Positions 52,060 through 63,147 are shown, counted from the first letter of the stretch. The stretch: DNA of 64,000 nt from Prunus persica (GCF_000346465.2 NC_034015.1:14863507-14927506), one strand, 5' to 3'. Made by a program: numbers and translations. Notes: a model not told the origin generated them from the letters alone.

Positions 52060-52914
52060 GCCTTGGGCTTTCTGTGTTTGGTGTGAATTAGGCTATTAAA
52101 GACATGACTGCTCGACAGAAAATTGCATGCCTGAGAGAAGTTGGTAGAGATTTATGTCTAGCTAGATGGAATGATATGAGAATTTTGAACATATGCAGAG
52201 CAACCTCAAACTGGTTTGGATCCTAGCTACCTGCCTTTTCAAATTACTTCAATTAGGCATATTTTTCCAACCCAATGAATGGACTTGACAAAACCCGAAT
52301 TCCGATCAAGTGGGTTTTTGGGTTTGTTACGTTGGATTATTAGTTTGATTTGTTTGCTACTTCAGTACGTGTTAAGTTCTTTGTGAGGTGTAGATTTGAG
52401 ATGATGTTTATACGGTTACAATTAGGGAGGCACTGTCACTAAAAACGAAGGGCAAGTAGTTATCTTTTCAAAGTAACTAATTTAGTTTTCTTGACATTTG
52501 GATAGGTGGTCAATGATTTTGCATACTACTCACTATTAATTGAATGTAATTTTGACTATCGATTTAAATATGATTAATAAAATCCTAAATTACTATGGCT
52601 GACACATAAACAGTCAGTTTTTATTATAATGTTGTAATTGTAACCCAAATCAATAAAATATTACACTTAATTTAAGTTTCAAGACACCACTTGTAGCTTT
52701 CTATTAAAAAATCAAATTAAAGCTTTTTATTTAGGGGGTTGATTTTTCCACTCCTCTTTTATCCACTTACACTCTTTTTGTTAGAAATTATATGTTCCCA
52801 CTCCTCTTTTGTCCACTTACACTCATTTTTTTGTTATAGTAAAAACTATTAAAAAACAAAAAAGAGTGTAAATGGATAAAAAGAAAGTGGAAAGATCACC
52901 CCCCTTTATTTAAT
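52060..52914. other. CYP79 upstream region, no gene recognised
   Basis: AT-rich promoter and spacer. A local duplication of TCCACTCCTCTTTTATCCAC-like sequence (52748 and 52798) is present. Nothing coding. Confidence 0.55.
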
Positions 52915-52915
52915 A

Positions 52916-53201
52916 CTAGCCTCTCTGCACGCGCTTCTGCGCCTGCGAGATGCTTTTTTTTTTTTAAAATTTAAATTTATTTTAGAATTAAAAAAGATAA
53001 TGGATAGTTGTGTTCCATAAAAATAGGATCCATTATCTGAATTTTCTTTTAATTTTAATTTTTTTAATATGAAAAATTGTGAATTTACCATATTATCCTC
53101 ATTTAATTAATAATTTCAATTCTTAATGTTTGCATTAACCAAGGGCATTTTTTGGTATTTTGAATGTTTCATCATTCTCTGCCTTTTGCTTTATATATAG
53201 A
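52916..53201 (-). mobile_element. Mini-Helitron, copy D
   Basis: In plus-strand order it starts CTAGCCTCTCTGCACGCG with hairpin-forming sequence to TGCGAGATGC. It then has the family body and ends TTTGCTTTATATATAGA, that is TC at the 5' end on the minus strand. The base before is A, as expected for Helitron insertion between A and T. Copy E sits directly at its TC end. Confidence 0.8.
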
Positions 53202-53490
53202 CTAGCCTCTCTGCACGCGCTTCCGCGCTTGCGAGAGGTTTTTTAAAAAAAATAAGTAAATTTATTTTAGAATTAAAAAAGATAATGGGTTAGTTGTGTT
53301 CCATAAAAATAGGATCCATTATCTGCCTTTTCTTTTTCTTTTAATTTTTTTAAATATGAAAAAGTGTGAATTTACCATATTATCCTCATTTAATTAATAA
53401 TTTGAATTCTTAATGTTTGCATTAACCAAGGGCATTTTCTGGTATTTTGAATGTTTCACCATTCTCTGCCTTTTGATTTATATATATAGA
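53202..53490 (-). mobile_element. Mini-Helitron, copy E, inserted at the A^T end of copy D
   Basis: Starts CTAGCCTCTCTGCACGCG, with a strong hairpin (CCTCTCTGCACGCGC / GCGCTTGCGAGAGG), and ends TATATATATAGA. It is preceded by A (53201) and followed by T (53491). The element therefore lies exactly between an A and a T, as Helitrons do, and the A is the last base of copy D. Confidence 0.82.
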
Positions 53491-54601
53491 TACACCGACA
53501 ATTGATGTTTAGGTTTCAACCCAGGGCTGTGATTATTTTTTTTTTGGATTTTTTTTCGTTTTTTCATGTCTATTTGGACAAAGAATTTGAAAGAAGGTGA
53601 GGATTTTTAGTTTTGGGATAATTGATGAATAATTTGGTTTGATTATTGTTTGGTTAATTAATCAAGTTCTTGATATGTTTTACTTGGATTATACTTCTGT
53701 TTTTTCACATGTCTGAAATGATGGAGACAGATGTGGGAGTGACCAAGAATGACTCAAGAATACAAAATAGAAATCGTAATTAATCAATTGAAATAATGAT
53801 TAAAATGGTTTCCTAACTATTGCTCCAGTATCATTTTGATCCACCAACTAAAATTTTCATTTGAACCATCCTTAAACTCTTCATTTTGTATCAAGATGGT
53901 CCATCCATGACAAATTCTGTCATTTCTGATCATGCGATGGCCACGTGACTAAGTTTTGAAGGGTATATGCGACTTTTTGAGAAGCTCAATCATTCAGAAG
54001 CAAAATACCTATAGTTTGGTCGATGTTTCTCTCATTTTAGTCGATTACCATGGACTAAAAGGGATTCTTATGCAATTTGCTGAATTGGTCGATGCTGTAG
54101 TAGTGTGCGAGTCGCTGAATTGGTGAAGTTAGTGTATAATTTTAGTGTTAATTTTGGAGTTCGAATTTGGGAGTTAGGGTTAGGGTTTGATTTTGGGGAT
54201 TTTGGGAAATTCACTACTTGTTGATAATGGAGTTCGAATTTAGTTAGGGTGGAAAGACTCCCATATACGGTAAGGGCTTCTGTAATGCATTTTATATTGT
54301 TTTTGTTTGGAAATGGATGAGTTGGCTTTGTCTAGAAGTGTGGTTTCTTTATGTGTAAAAGATTCCTTTTTCGTGTTCGACTTTTTGGTTGTTTTATGTT
54401 TAAAGTAAGGGTAAAGGGATCGTTTTCCTGTATTTGGATTTGGCGTTTGCTACATTGACTGCATAATATGTTTTTAAATGTCCGTGGTCCCTTGCTTGTC
54501 TGCTTCACACCCAACTCAATAATTTTTGTCCTTAGCATTAACAAAAAAACTATGACTTTAAATTAACATATTGTTGTTTCAATTTTGCAGCTACCAGTGG
54601 A

Positions 54602-54920
54602 ATGTGCACTCTAGAATTACATCATGGGGGCTTGTTTGAAAATGAGGTTTATAAAAAGGGTAAGGTTTGTTATTTAGACAATGTTGTAGAGGATTTTCTG
54701 TCCTTATTAGATTTAATGAAAATTGGGAGAAGTCTTGGGTATGATGTTGGCATTTCTCAAGTTGAGCAAAGTCTGGAAATTAAGTGTAGAAATGTTGAGG
54801 TGGATTGGAGCTTGTTACATCAGATGCTATAGTGGTTGAAATGGTTGGTTACATACCATCCAATAAGGTTGTTGTGTTATACTATAGTGAGATTGAAATT
54901 TGTAATGGAGTTAGAAGTCA
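54602..54920 (+). pseudogene. Fragment of MULE-type transposase-associated PB1-like protein
   Basis: A frame reads CTLELHHGGLFENEVYKKGK, then VCYLDNVVEDFLSLLDLMKI, then GRSLGYDVGI. The pattern (h-hHHGG-F, Y..G.V.Y.DNV, E..GY) is that of the N-terminal PB1-like domain near plant Mutator-like transposases. It stops at 54832 and continues in another frame without the catalytic domain or zinc knuckle. Decayed remnant. Confidence 0.55.
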
Positions 54921-55013
54921 AGCATTTGTTCAGTGGCCTACTTGGTGGCCAAAACGACGTTCCTCGCTCCTCCCCTGACCCTGAGCCTGGGCTCGCTAAA
55001 CCACTAGATACAT

Positions 55014-55214
55014 TTATGTAGAGTCGAAGAAATTGATGCCGGACAGGAAAGCTTGGTCGAGGAGGCTAAAAGACTCCGGAAACGTGTTTTGCTTGCCGAA
55101 CGTCATTGTCCCTGCGCGAAGAATGAATTTATATTTGAGGATGAGAGGGAGGGCGAAATAATCAGACTCAGAGTCGGTAAGATTGTAGGCGAGGTTGAAG
55201 AGAGGCACCGCCAT
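55014..55214 (-). pseudogene. Aldo-keto reductase N-terminal exon fragment
   Basis: The minus strand reads MAVPLFNLAYNLTDSES, then a T/C-rich interval that looks like a short intron ending in CGCGCAG, then GTMTFGKQNTFPESFSLLDQ, AFLSGINFFDS and a stop. The second block matches the start of the TIM barrel of plant protein-tas-like aldo-keto reductases (GTMTFGEQN, GINFFDSAE). The catalytic Tyr/Lys and the remaining ~300 residues are absent. It is a relic, not an active enzyme. Confidence 0.65.
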
Positions 55215-55319
55215 TGCTTCGCCTGAGAAGCTCTTTGAGTTTGTCAATTATGAGTGGAACGGGAAGGAGAAAAATCAAAGTATTTGCTATATCGGCGTAA
55301 GTTTGGTGGATTTTCAGGG

Positions 55320-55440
55320 TTTGGAAAAGATAAAAACAGAACCTAGTTACTATCTAAGTGTTCGAAAAATCGTCCAACAAATATTAATAAAATAAAAAAA
55401 AATTCGGCATAGGCGGCCTAGGCGGGTTGGGTCCTTTTTT
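55320..55440 (-). mobile_element. End fragment of the CTAGGCG transposon family
   Basis: GTTCGAAAAATCGTCC near 55360 and GGCATAGGCGGCCTAGGCGG near 55405 match, in inverse orientation, the right end of the element at 57725-58262 (GATTTTTCGAAC and CTAGGCG words). Only one terminus is present. Confidence 0.45.
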
Positions 55441-55563
55441 TTATTTTTTTTAAAATTTTTTTCCTGACTTTAAATTAAACTTAGTCTTGGAGGGATATGG
55501 AGAGGAGGAGGAAGAGTTAGATTTAGAGGCCCAGCTTAGATTTAGAGGCCCAGCTTTGAATCA

Positions 55564-56330
55564 ATGCCTGTTAAAGCAGATGCATCAGTGTGGAAAGCCT
55601 TGCTCAATGCTTGTCAACTTCATTCTGCCACGAAGTTAGCTGGAGCCATATATATGCTGCAGCAGGTCTATGGATGGAGGTCAGGCAGATAAGAACACGG
55701 CTCAGGGAAAAGGGTTTAGAAAAGCCTCCTGGAGTAAGTTGAATTGTTCTTAAAAGCCAGGTCCATTGTTTCGTTGCCGGAGACACATCACACCTTCAAT
55801 CAGACATAATTTATGCAAGTTTAAATTCTTTGTTAACCTTGATAAAAGAAAGTGGGTACATTCCTGATCTTCGATTGGTTTTGCGTGACGAAGAGGGTTA
55901 GGTTGAAAGTGGGGTCATAATCTTCAGTTTTGCATACTGCTAAGGGTTGGGAACCTTTTAATGATCACTAAGAACTCAAAAAGGCTCTGTGATGGGTTCC
56001 ATTGATTATTGTGTCTGTCATTGTTGGAAGGGAAGAACATGAAATTTTTTGCATCTTTTTCAGGATTGATAAACAATTCCCTCGTGTATATTTGTATTGA
56101 GACTCTGTGACACATGAAAGAAAGCTTCCAGATATAGTTGCTCAAAAGAATGAAAGCATCAATTTCAAAAGATGGAGAAGGAGCAGTCAATTTAAGAAGT
56201 TTGGTTATTGAGTTTCAGACCAATTGTACACTGATAGAAACATTGAACTGCATATACAATTCACAATGGCTCCAAGCCCAGATGGATTTATAGTTACCTC
56301 AGGCAGAGCATAATTGTTTTTTTTTTCAAG
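55564..56330 (+). pseudogene. Pentatricopeptide repeat (PPR) protein C-terminal remnant
   Basis: The frame begins MPVKADASVWKALLNACQLH, the typical last PPR/E-motif block. Frameshifted pieces follow: MEVRQIRTRLREKGLEKPPG (frames switch near 55670-55735), LKARSIVSLPETHHTFNQ and SGYIPDLRLVLRDEEG. Later parts are further scrambled. These correspond to the E/E+ extension of organellar RNA-editing PPR proteins. Several stops and frameshifts make it non-functional. PPR repeats upstream are missing. Confidence 0.7.
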
Positions 56331-56639
56331 AGAAATTATTTGAGTCAAGGCTAATTCTTATAGCAATGATGCCCCAAATCTCACAAAAAACACCAGTCAA
56401 TCTCACTCCGCAAAGATAATTACTAAACCAAAATTATCATTACGATTCTGTATTCAGCCAAAATTCCCAAAGTTTGTGTTTACAACAAATCGTCCCCAAA
56501 TTTTAACAAGCAACTCTAAAATTCTTGAGAGGCAAATCAATTGTCTCCTTTCCTTTTACCAATCTTCTTCAACGGCAACATGGTGATGAATGTTTGGCAA
56601 AACACCTCCATTACCAATAGTAACAGTCCCCAAAAGCTA

Positions 56640-57090
56640 TGGCTTTTGGTTCAAGACTTGGATTTAAGGTTTGGAGGCTAAACTTTATTTTTAGAATACA
56701 AAAATAATTTTTTAGGATTTTTTAAATAATTGAAACTATTTTAAAATTCTACAAAATTATTTAATATAATTAATTACTATTTATGAAGTAATTTATGAAA
56801 TTAATTAAATATTTAAATACTAATTATTCACTAAATAAATAATAATTAAAACATAATATATTTGAGGCTATACATTTTAAATATTCGAATATACTAAACA
56901 AGTATCACCGTGCAGCTATAGTCGAATATTTATCGGCTATACTCCTTAAATATACACGAATATATTAAAAGTACAGCCGCGCGGCGGTACTCTGTACTCT
57001 TTAAATACATTTGAAATATTTAGAAGGTATAGCCGCGCGGCTATACTCCTGTATAGCCGCCCGGATATACCCTTTAAATATATTCGAATA
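56640..57090. repeat. AT-rich block with TATAGCCGCGCGGCTATA-type palindromes
   Basis: From about 56910 the words CAGCTATAGTCGAATA, AGCCGCGCGGCGGTACTC, TATAGCCGCGCGGCTATACT and TATAGCCGCCCGGATATAC recur between AAATATATTCGAATA spacers. They are related to the array at 60880-61380 but with different spacers. Confidence 0.7.
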
Positions 57091-57093
57091 CAT

Positions 57094-57276
57094 CAGTCCT
57101 GATCTCTTGGACCACATGAGTCCAAGAGATTGTGGTCACTCATCATTGGATATTAATCTAATGGTTCAAAAAAGTTTCTTAAAATGAGTTCAAGATTGAG
57201 TGAACCGTTGAATTTACATCCAACGGTGAGTGACCACAAATTTCTTGGACTCCTGTGGTCCAAGAGATCGGGACTG
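57094..57276. mobile_element. 183-bp long-TIR MITE, Mutator-like, copy 2
   Basis: Same family and exactly the same length as 40000-40182, starting CAGTCCTGATCTCTTGGACC and ending GTCCAAGAGATCGGGACTG. It is flanked by a perfect 10-bp direct repeat TCGAATACAT (57084-57093 and 57277-57286). The duplication length fits Mutator-like (9-11 bp) integration. No coding capacity. Confidence 0.9.
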
Positions 57277-57286
57277 TCGAATACAT

Positions 57287-57400
57287 ACCTTCTTCATCAT
57301 TGTCTCCTTCTTCCATGTTTATATGCCTTTCATTAAAGCTTTTGTTGCTGTACCACCCAGAACTCAAACGAATATCTAATAAGATTATTGGGAGTGTATA
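57287..57400 (-). pseudogene. TauE/SafE-like transporter fragment, copy 1
   Basis: About 100 bp aligned with 62126-62230. Shared words are CTTCTTCATCATTGTCTC, AAAGCTTTTGTTGCTGTACCA and AATATCTAATAAGATTATTG. This copy has a 13-bp extra segment after TTCTTCCAT. Only the short exon border region survives next to the MITE. Confidence 0.5.
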
Positions 57401-57497
57401 CTCTGTAGAAAATGTAATATACTTCTAATAGTCATAGCATATGCACTCATATCATTTGACAGATTCAAATAATTAAGCCTATGTAATATACTTCTTT

Positions 57498-58825
57498 GAA
57501 AGTAATACATAGAGATTTGAAGGTCAGTAACATTCTCTACTTGGATGAGAACATGTACCCAAAACTTTCAGATTTTGGATTGGCACGTATTGTTTAAGGC
57601 ACGCAGAGTTTGACAAATACTCACAAGGTTGTAGGAACAATGTAAGCATCATCTCTTTCTTTTCCAATTCTCAGAAATCTTCTTTAAAAGTTCAATCCTT
57701 GAACACACTGTCACTCATATCTGAATGAATGGCCTAGGAGGGGGCTAGGCGGGCGCTTGGCAGTCTAGGCAGTCTAGGCGGGCTCTGGCGCGCCTAGAAG
57801 AAAGAAAAGGCCATTTTGGAACTCCAAGGTCTGGGACGAGATGACGATGGTGATATGAGGCGAGAGAGAGAGAGAGACGACGATGAGATTGAAGAAGACG
57901 AGAGGTTGCGTGTTAAGTTTAGGGTTTAGAAAAGGGCCTGGGCAAGAGAGAAGGGACTGGGCCTCAAAAAATACGACATTAAATGGATTTTGCATTATGA
58001 AATCACTAAAGTAACCACTAATAAGTAACAAATAACAAATTAATATTTTAATATTTTAAATTACAAAAATATTATACTATTTGTTTAATATATAATTTAT
58101 ATATCCTTTGTTTTTCATGATTTTGGTACAAATTTATAATTTATAATACTAAATTATTTATTAAAAAAAGCATAGGCACTCACATAGGCTCCGATTACTC
58201 CTCTAGGCGCTAGGCCCGTGCCTGACGCCCCCTTACTGCATAGTGATTTTTCGAACATTGGGATTAACATGTTGGTAAATCAAGGTGTATCAGCACTTCA
58301 TTTTACAACCCTGCAATTTTTACTGACTCCAATTCCTTTCTGTTTGTGTTCATAATTAACTAAAAATTAGTTGCATTGCATGGTGTTTAGATTTAACTTT
58401 TCCGGTATAATTTTTCTCAAGACTATAAACAAAGAAGCAATTTCGTCAGTTCTCAATTGATTGCGCAGTGGCTGTATGTCTCCGGAGTATGCCATGGGCA
58501 GGATGTTTTCTAAAAAATATAATGGCTATAGCTTCGGGGTCTTGCAATTGGAGATTATTAGTGGCAAAAAGAATACCAGCTTCTATTGCAGTGACCAACA
58601 TATAGGCTTCCTAGCTTATGTAAGCTCACACTCTAAATCTTAATGCAAAATCGTATCTTTCATGCAGCTTAAGCAACCTATATGAAGCTAAATCAGCAGA
58701 GTTTAACAATTCTAGCCAACATACATGAAATTTTGTCAAGCATGGCACTCATGGAATGAAGGCAGGGGTTTGGAGCTGGTTGATGAAGTATTGGCAGATT
58801 CATATTCACCTTCAGAATCTCATGG
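57498..58825 (+). pseudogene. S-domain (G-type lectin) receptor-like kinase remnant
   Basis: Three kinase exon pieces are in order. At 57498-57645: [13 protein letters not shown] (catalytic loop), then [12 protein letters not shown] and a stop where Gln is expected (TAA for CAA), then GTQSLTNTHKVVGT. At 58467-58620: [17 protein letters not shown] and [20 protein letters not shown] (subdomains VIII-IX), with a proper GT donor after it. At 58737-58815: AWHSWNEGRGLELVDEVLAD. These are the end of a plant SD1-type receptor kinase. The extracellular lectin, transmembrane and N-lobe exons are missing. A transposon occupies the intron between the first two pieces. Confidence 0.82.
57725..58262. mobile_element. 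CTAGGCG-rich non-autonomous transposon in the kinase relic
   Basis: Left part GGCCTAGGAGGGGGCTAGGC...GTCTAGGCGGGCTC; right part CATAGGCTCCGATTACTCCT and GGCGCTAGGCCC...GATTTTTCGAACATTGGG. The interior is AT-rich with one GA microsatellite and no domain. Boundaries are approximate. Confidence 0.5.
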
Positions 58826-59549
58826 ATTTCTATTTTTGAAACCCAAAGGCATTGCATATGCATGGGTCAAGTTTCAGATTGGCAAGCACATGGAACTGCA
58901 TACAATTATATTGGATTTTTGCCTCAGTTTAGGTGCACATTGATGTGCCCATTTTTTTCACACACATGATCCAATTGGTATTTGGTATAACAAACACAAG
59001 CAACATATACAAGTTTTGGCATGCAGGTGGCATACCAAATTCACAAAACGTAAGTGGGGATAAAGGGAACCAAGGTCCCAAAAAGGAGTTGTCCAAAAGA
59101 TGCAATTCCCCACGCAAAACTCTCATATGGGGACTTGGGGGATTTCTATTTGTGAGGTAAAATACCTCTTGGTCGAACTGGGCTAAAGTACAAATGACCG
59201 AGCTGAGCTCAGGTCCAGGTGGTCGGGTTGAGCTAGATATCAATGGACAAACTAGGCTTGAGCTTTCAGCGGGATGTCTCCAGAGTATAAGTGCTTGATA
59301 ACTTTTTTAGAGTTCCAACTGTTCACCTTTTTTTTAATAAAAAATTTCAAAGAAATATTTGTCACAATGAGTCTAGCATAAGGAACATGCCAGGAGATTG
59401 TATAAATTTCAGTTTGTGTTGGGTTTAAAGTATTAATACAACAACATGTTGAGGCAATATGGAGAATTGGAGAAAATTTCAAACCATACCATTTATAATA
59501 TGATTCATATTCCTCCTCAAATAAAAATATACTCTATATTAAAAAAAAT

Positions 59550-60536
59550 GGTCAAATGTTAAAATGGTCCCTGTGTTATAGTCATTTTGCAAATTTAGTC
59601 CCTGTGTTTTTAATTTGGCCAATTTAGTCTATGTGTTTTACTCCGTTAACTAATATTGTCCATTCGGTCAAATTACCATTAAAAAATTCATTGAAATTTT
59701 TATAAGTAATAAAAAAAATTATTAAGTTCAATTTATAAAATAAAAAAAATCCGGAAACCTAACAACCTCTATGCCCTTCTTCTCTCATGCCGTCACCACC
59801 ACCACACCCATCATGGCAACCACCATGAGTAGTCCCAACCACCACCTATTCTCTCTCTCTCTCTCTCTCTCTCTCATCCCACAGAATTTGTAATGTGCTT
59901 GAACAAATTCAGCGATGATGGATGCTTAAACTGCATCATCGTAGAAGGCACAAGACGAATTAAGTTCAAAGTCATACCAGAACAAATGGATATAAACTGT
60001 AAAGTTATTAAAAGAGAATATTATCAACATCATCTCAAACAACCTCAACATTGAAATCCTTATTGAGCTTCTTCTAGGGAGGTGAAGATGATTTCATGGC
60101 ATCAAGCCAACCGTTGGACTAACATCATCGAGCTTTCCTTGCTTTTTCTTGGGGATGTATCTATACTTGCCAGAGGAGAATGATGCTCCTTGCTGTGAGT
60201 ATGGCAACAAACTAGAATGGAGGCCTAGTCTTGATTTAGTTCTCGGTGGAGGCGGCATGAGAGAACGACATAGAGGCTGTTGGATTTCCAGATTTTTTAT
60301 TATGTAATTATATTTAATTCTGTTATTTGTGTTTATAATTTTTATTTATTTGTAAACAGAACTCAATAATTTTTTATTATTTTTTAAAGCTTTAATGAAT
60401 GTTTTAAGTTAATTTGACGGAATGGACAGCATTGACTAACGGAATAGAACACAGGGATTAAATTGGTCAAATTAAAAACACGAGGATTAAATTGGCCAAA
60501 TAAGTAAAACATAGGGACCATTTTAGCATTTAAGCC
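59550..60536. mobile_element. ~1-kb non-autonomous element with long inverted ends
   Basis: Left: GGTCAAATGTTAAAATGGTC, then CCTGTG..., AATTTGGCCAATTTAGTC and CGTTAACTAATATTGTCCAT. The right end, read inversely, gives GGCTTAAATGCTAAAATGGT, CCCTATG, TTTGGCCAATTTAATCC and CGTTAGTCAATGCTGTCCAT. The inverted arms are about 130-140 bp. The middle (59760-60270) is non-coding, with a CT microsatellite (59848-59873) and fragments in CACCACC. Flanks are A-rich. It resembles Mutator-like non-autonomous elements; no transposase. Confidence 0.78.
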
Positions 60537-60879
60537 TAAAAAAAAACATAAACTACATCTGACTGTATATATAGCCAGTCAATGAATTGGAAATTGCGTA
60601 GGCAAGAACCTAAGGTATATAAACCCTAATATCCCCTCAACAAGATCCTTGATTAACTAACCTAGGAGAAAAGTATCCTCAACATGAAGGGAATGATAAA
60701 AGTGAAAGTTTATTGCTTTCATTCGACTCATTGTTTATAGTTGCCTCATAATTGTCTTCCTGTTTTTTAGAATGGACATAAGGAGAATTGTTGATGATCA
60801 TGCAAAAACATAAATCATGTGTAAAGTGCTTTGTAAATTGATCAATTATAATTAAATATCTTATGTGTTTTGAGAAAAC

Positions 60880-61380
60880 AAAAAAATAGCAGTATAGACA
60901 TGCGGCTATACTATTTCTTCTTCAAAATATTAGGAAAACCGCGTATAGCATCTAGGCTATACTAGTTCTTTAAAAAAAAAACGGAGGCGATAATATTTTT
61001 TAAATTTTTTTTTGGAAAAACCGAGTATAGCCGGCCGGACTATTTCTTTACAAAAAAATTATAAAACCCCGGTATAGCCGACCGGCTATACTATTTCTTT
61101 TACAAAAAATTAAAAAAGGGAATATAGCCGCCCGGCCATACTATTTCTTTTAAATAAAATTAAAAAACCGGGTATAGCCGGCCGGCTATACTATTTCTTA
61201 AAAAAATTAGGCGAACCGAGTATAGCCGGCCGGTGCTATAGTATTTCTTTTTAAAAAATTAGGAAAACGGAGTATAGCCGCCCGGCGATACAATTTATTT
61301 GAAATAAATTTTAAAAACCGAGTATGGCCGCCCGGCTATACTATTTCTTTTTAAAAAAAAATTAGAAAAACCGATTCTAA
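60880..61380. repeat. Tandem array (~55-60 bp unit) with CG-rich palindrome
   Basis: About nine units. The typical unit is an A-rich segment, CCGAGTATAGCC, then GGCCGG or GCCCGG, then CTATACTATTTCTTT. The best copies contain GTATAGCCGGCCGGCTATAC, a perfect 20-bp palindrome. Units vary mainly in the two central bases and in the length of the A-run. No reading frame is kept. Confidence 0.85.
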
Positions 61381-61689
61381 AGCCCAGTTTCACTCCAAAT
61401 GCACCCATAATCAGCTTTATAATTTCATTTCATGGTTCTTAGGGCATTCATTTGAGTTGTCATGCTTTTGCTGTGATGTGTGACCATAGCAAAGCTAACA
61501 GATGGAACTTGACTACATTGCTAGTGATGTCTGCATAAAGATTCAGATAGATTCATTCAGTAACAAAATTCAAAGCAATAGTGCGTCCCCTGCAAATGTA
61601 GAGGAATTAGAAAGATCGAACTTGACTACATTTCTAGTGATGATCTTATCTTTTGAAAAGCTTATTTAATTATACAGAACTACATAGTA

Positions 61690-62205
61690 AAATAGCTTAC
61701 CTTAACAGTGTGAACAATAAGAAAAGCCACCGAGACATACACAAGCATCGATAACTCCTTCCAGTAAATGTTGTGTGATATAGGTACCTGGACAGAGTTG
61801 TTCACAAATTCAATAAGACAGAATCTGGAACAACTTCAAAATTGCAGATAACCAAGAACTTGGAACTGACCTGCTCATCTTGCAATGAAACCATCTGCAA
61901 CAGAGGAGATGTGCGCTTTAGAGTTTTCTTTTAGTTCATGTGTTAGTGCATAATCTCTAAACTTGGTCTATATATACACTCACCGCCACGTTTGGACTCC
62001 AATTCCAACTGCTTTTCTGCTTCCTGAAGGTCATGTGAAACCTCAAATTCCTTGTTAGTACGTTGGTAACAGACCCTACTCATTGATAGCCCAGGGGATC
62101 CGGATAGTTGTGTGAAAATCTTACCTTCTTCATCATTGTCTCTTTCTTCCATTAAAGCTTTTGTTGCTGTACCAGCCAGAACTCGGAAGAATATCTAATA
62201 AGATT
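61690..62205 (-). pseudogene. Sulfite exporter TauE/SafE-like transporter fragment, copy 2
   Basis: Minus-strand pieces with splice-like borders. IFFRVLAGTATKALMEERDN (about 62200-62125) recalls the LTGTSTKAF segment of plant TauE/SafE proteins. EAEKQLELESKRGG follows at 62024-61983, then MVSLQDEQ at 61895-61872, then VPISHNIYWKELSMLVYVSV with AFLIVHTVK and a GT donor (61788-61701), the start of a membrane half. Several internal stretches are missing or out of frame. The family moves sulfur oxyanions or organosulfur compounds across membranes. This is a remnant. Confidence 0.55.
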
Positions 62206-62329
62206 ATTGGGAGTGTATATTCTGTAGACACTACAGAGAATTTTTTTTAGTTGAATTGCTACAGATACTTTGTCGTGGGCTTGACAGGTGGCGCATGGGA
62301 AGTGGACGACAGCCTTGGCCCACCTCTGA

Positions 62330-62665
62330 TGGTCCTTCACGTGGCTCATTCGTTGCCACGAATTGGGCCCCAGACCGGACTGGAATCCGGGGCCAAATAC
62401 CACCCCATTTTATCAGTCAGCCCACAATATTCACGTGGCTCATTCGTTGCCGCAAATTGGGCCCCAGACAAGTTCCGCTCGGACTGGAATCTGGGGCCAA
62501 ATACCACCCTGGAATTTGGGGCCAAATACCACCCCATTTTATCAGTCAGCCTAAAATATTCACGTGGCTCATTCGTTGCCGCAAATTGGGCCCCAGACAA
62601 GTTCCACCCGGACTGAAATCTGGGGCCAAATACCACCCCATTTTATCAGTCAGCCCAAAATATTC
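62330..62665. repeat. Tandem repeat, three ~95-130 bp units
   Basis: CACGTGGCTCATTCGTTGCC begins units at about 62339, 62432 and 62562. Each contains GGGCCCCAGAC(A/C) and GGGGCCAAATACCACC, and ends near CCATTTTATCAGTCAGCC. The second unit carries an extra internal copy of GGGGCCAAATACCACC. The frames across it are only repeats of the unit. Possibly the end of a larger element. Confidence 0.85.
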
Positions 62666-63147
62666 CACACACACCCTCTCATGGTTGGAGATGGCCTTAT
62701 ATGCTCCCAATGCATAGGCAGGACCAAAAAAAAACTATAAATCATCATCCAGATCAATTGGCTCAGAATTCAGAGACCTCATATTGAATTATTTCCTTTT
62801 CTTTTTCTGAAAGATGGAATACTTTCAGACAAGAATTGCAATTATGAAGCTCTTCTACAATTACAGATGTCTGAGATCAATTTCACATAAACTTAAAAAA
62901 TTACAAAAGCATTAGCATTCTCAGTCATTATTTTGTAAAAAGCAATCTGTTAAAGTTTAAATATAAGCTTACCTAACAAGAGGCAATCTTTTTCTTTTCT
63001 TTTTTCGTGAGAATGTACGCCTTTGATCTACCTCGTTTTCTCGGGTGCTACTAAATTCTATTACCGCATACATTATTTGTCGTAGATAATTGCATGCTGA
63101 GTTGAAGTGGTCTTGGTAATTGCTTCACTTTTCAAACAACACTTTAC

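Noticed and set aside
62251..62717. Three long overlapping frames on both strands
   Set aside because: They arise from the ~95-130 bp tandem repeat whose unit is open in several frames.
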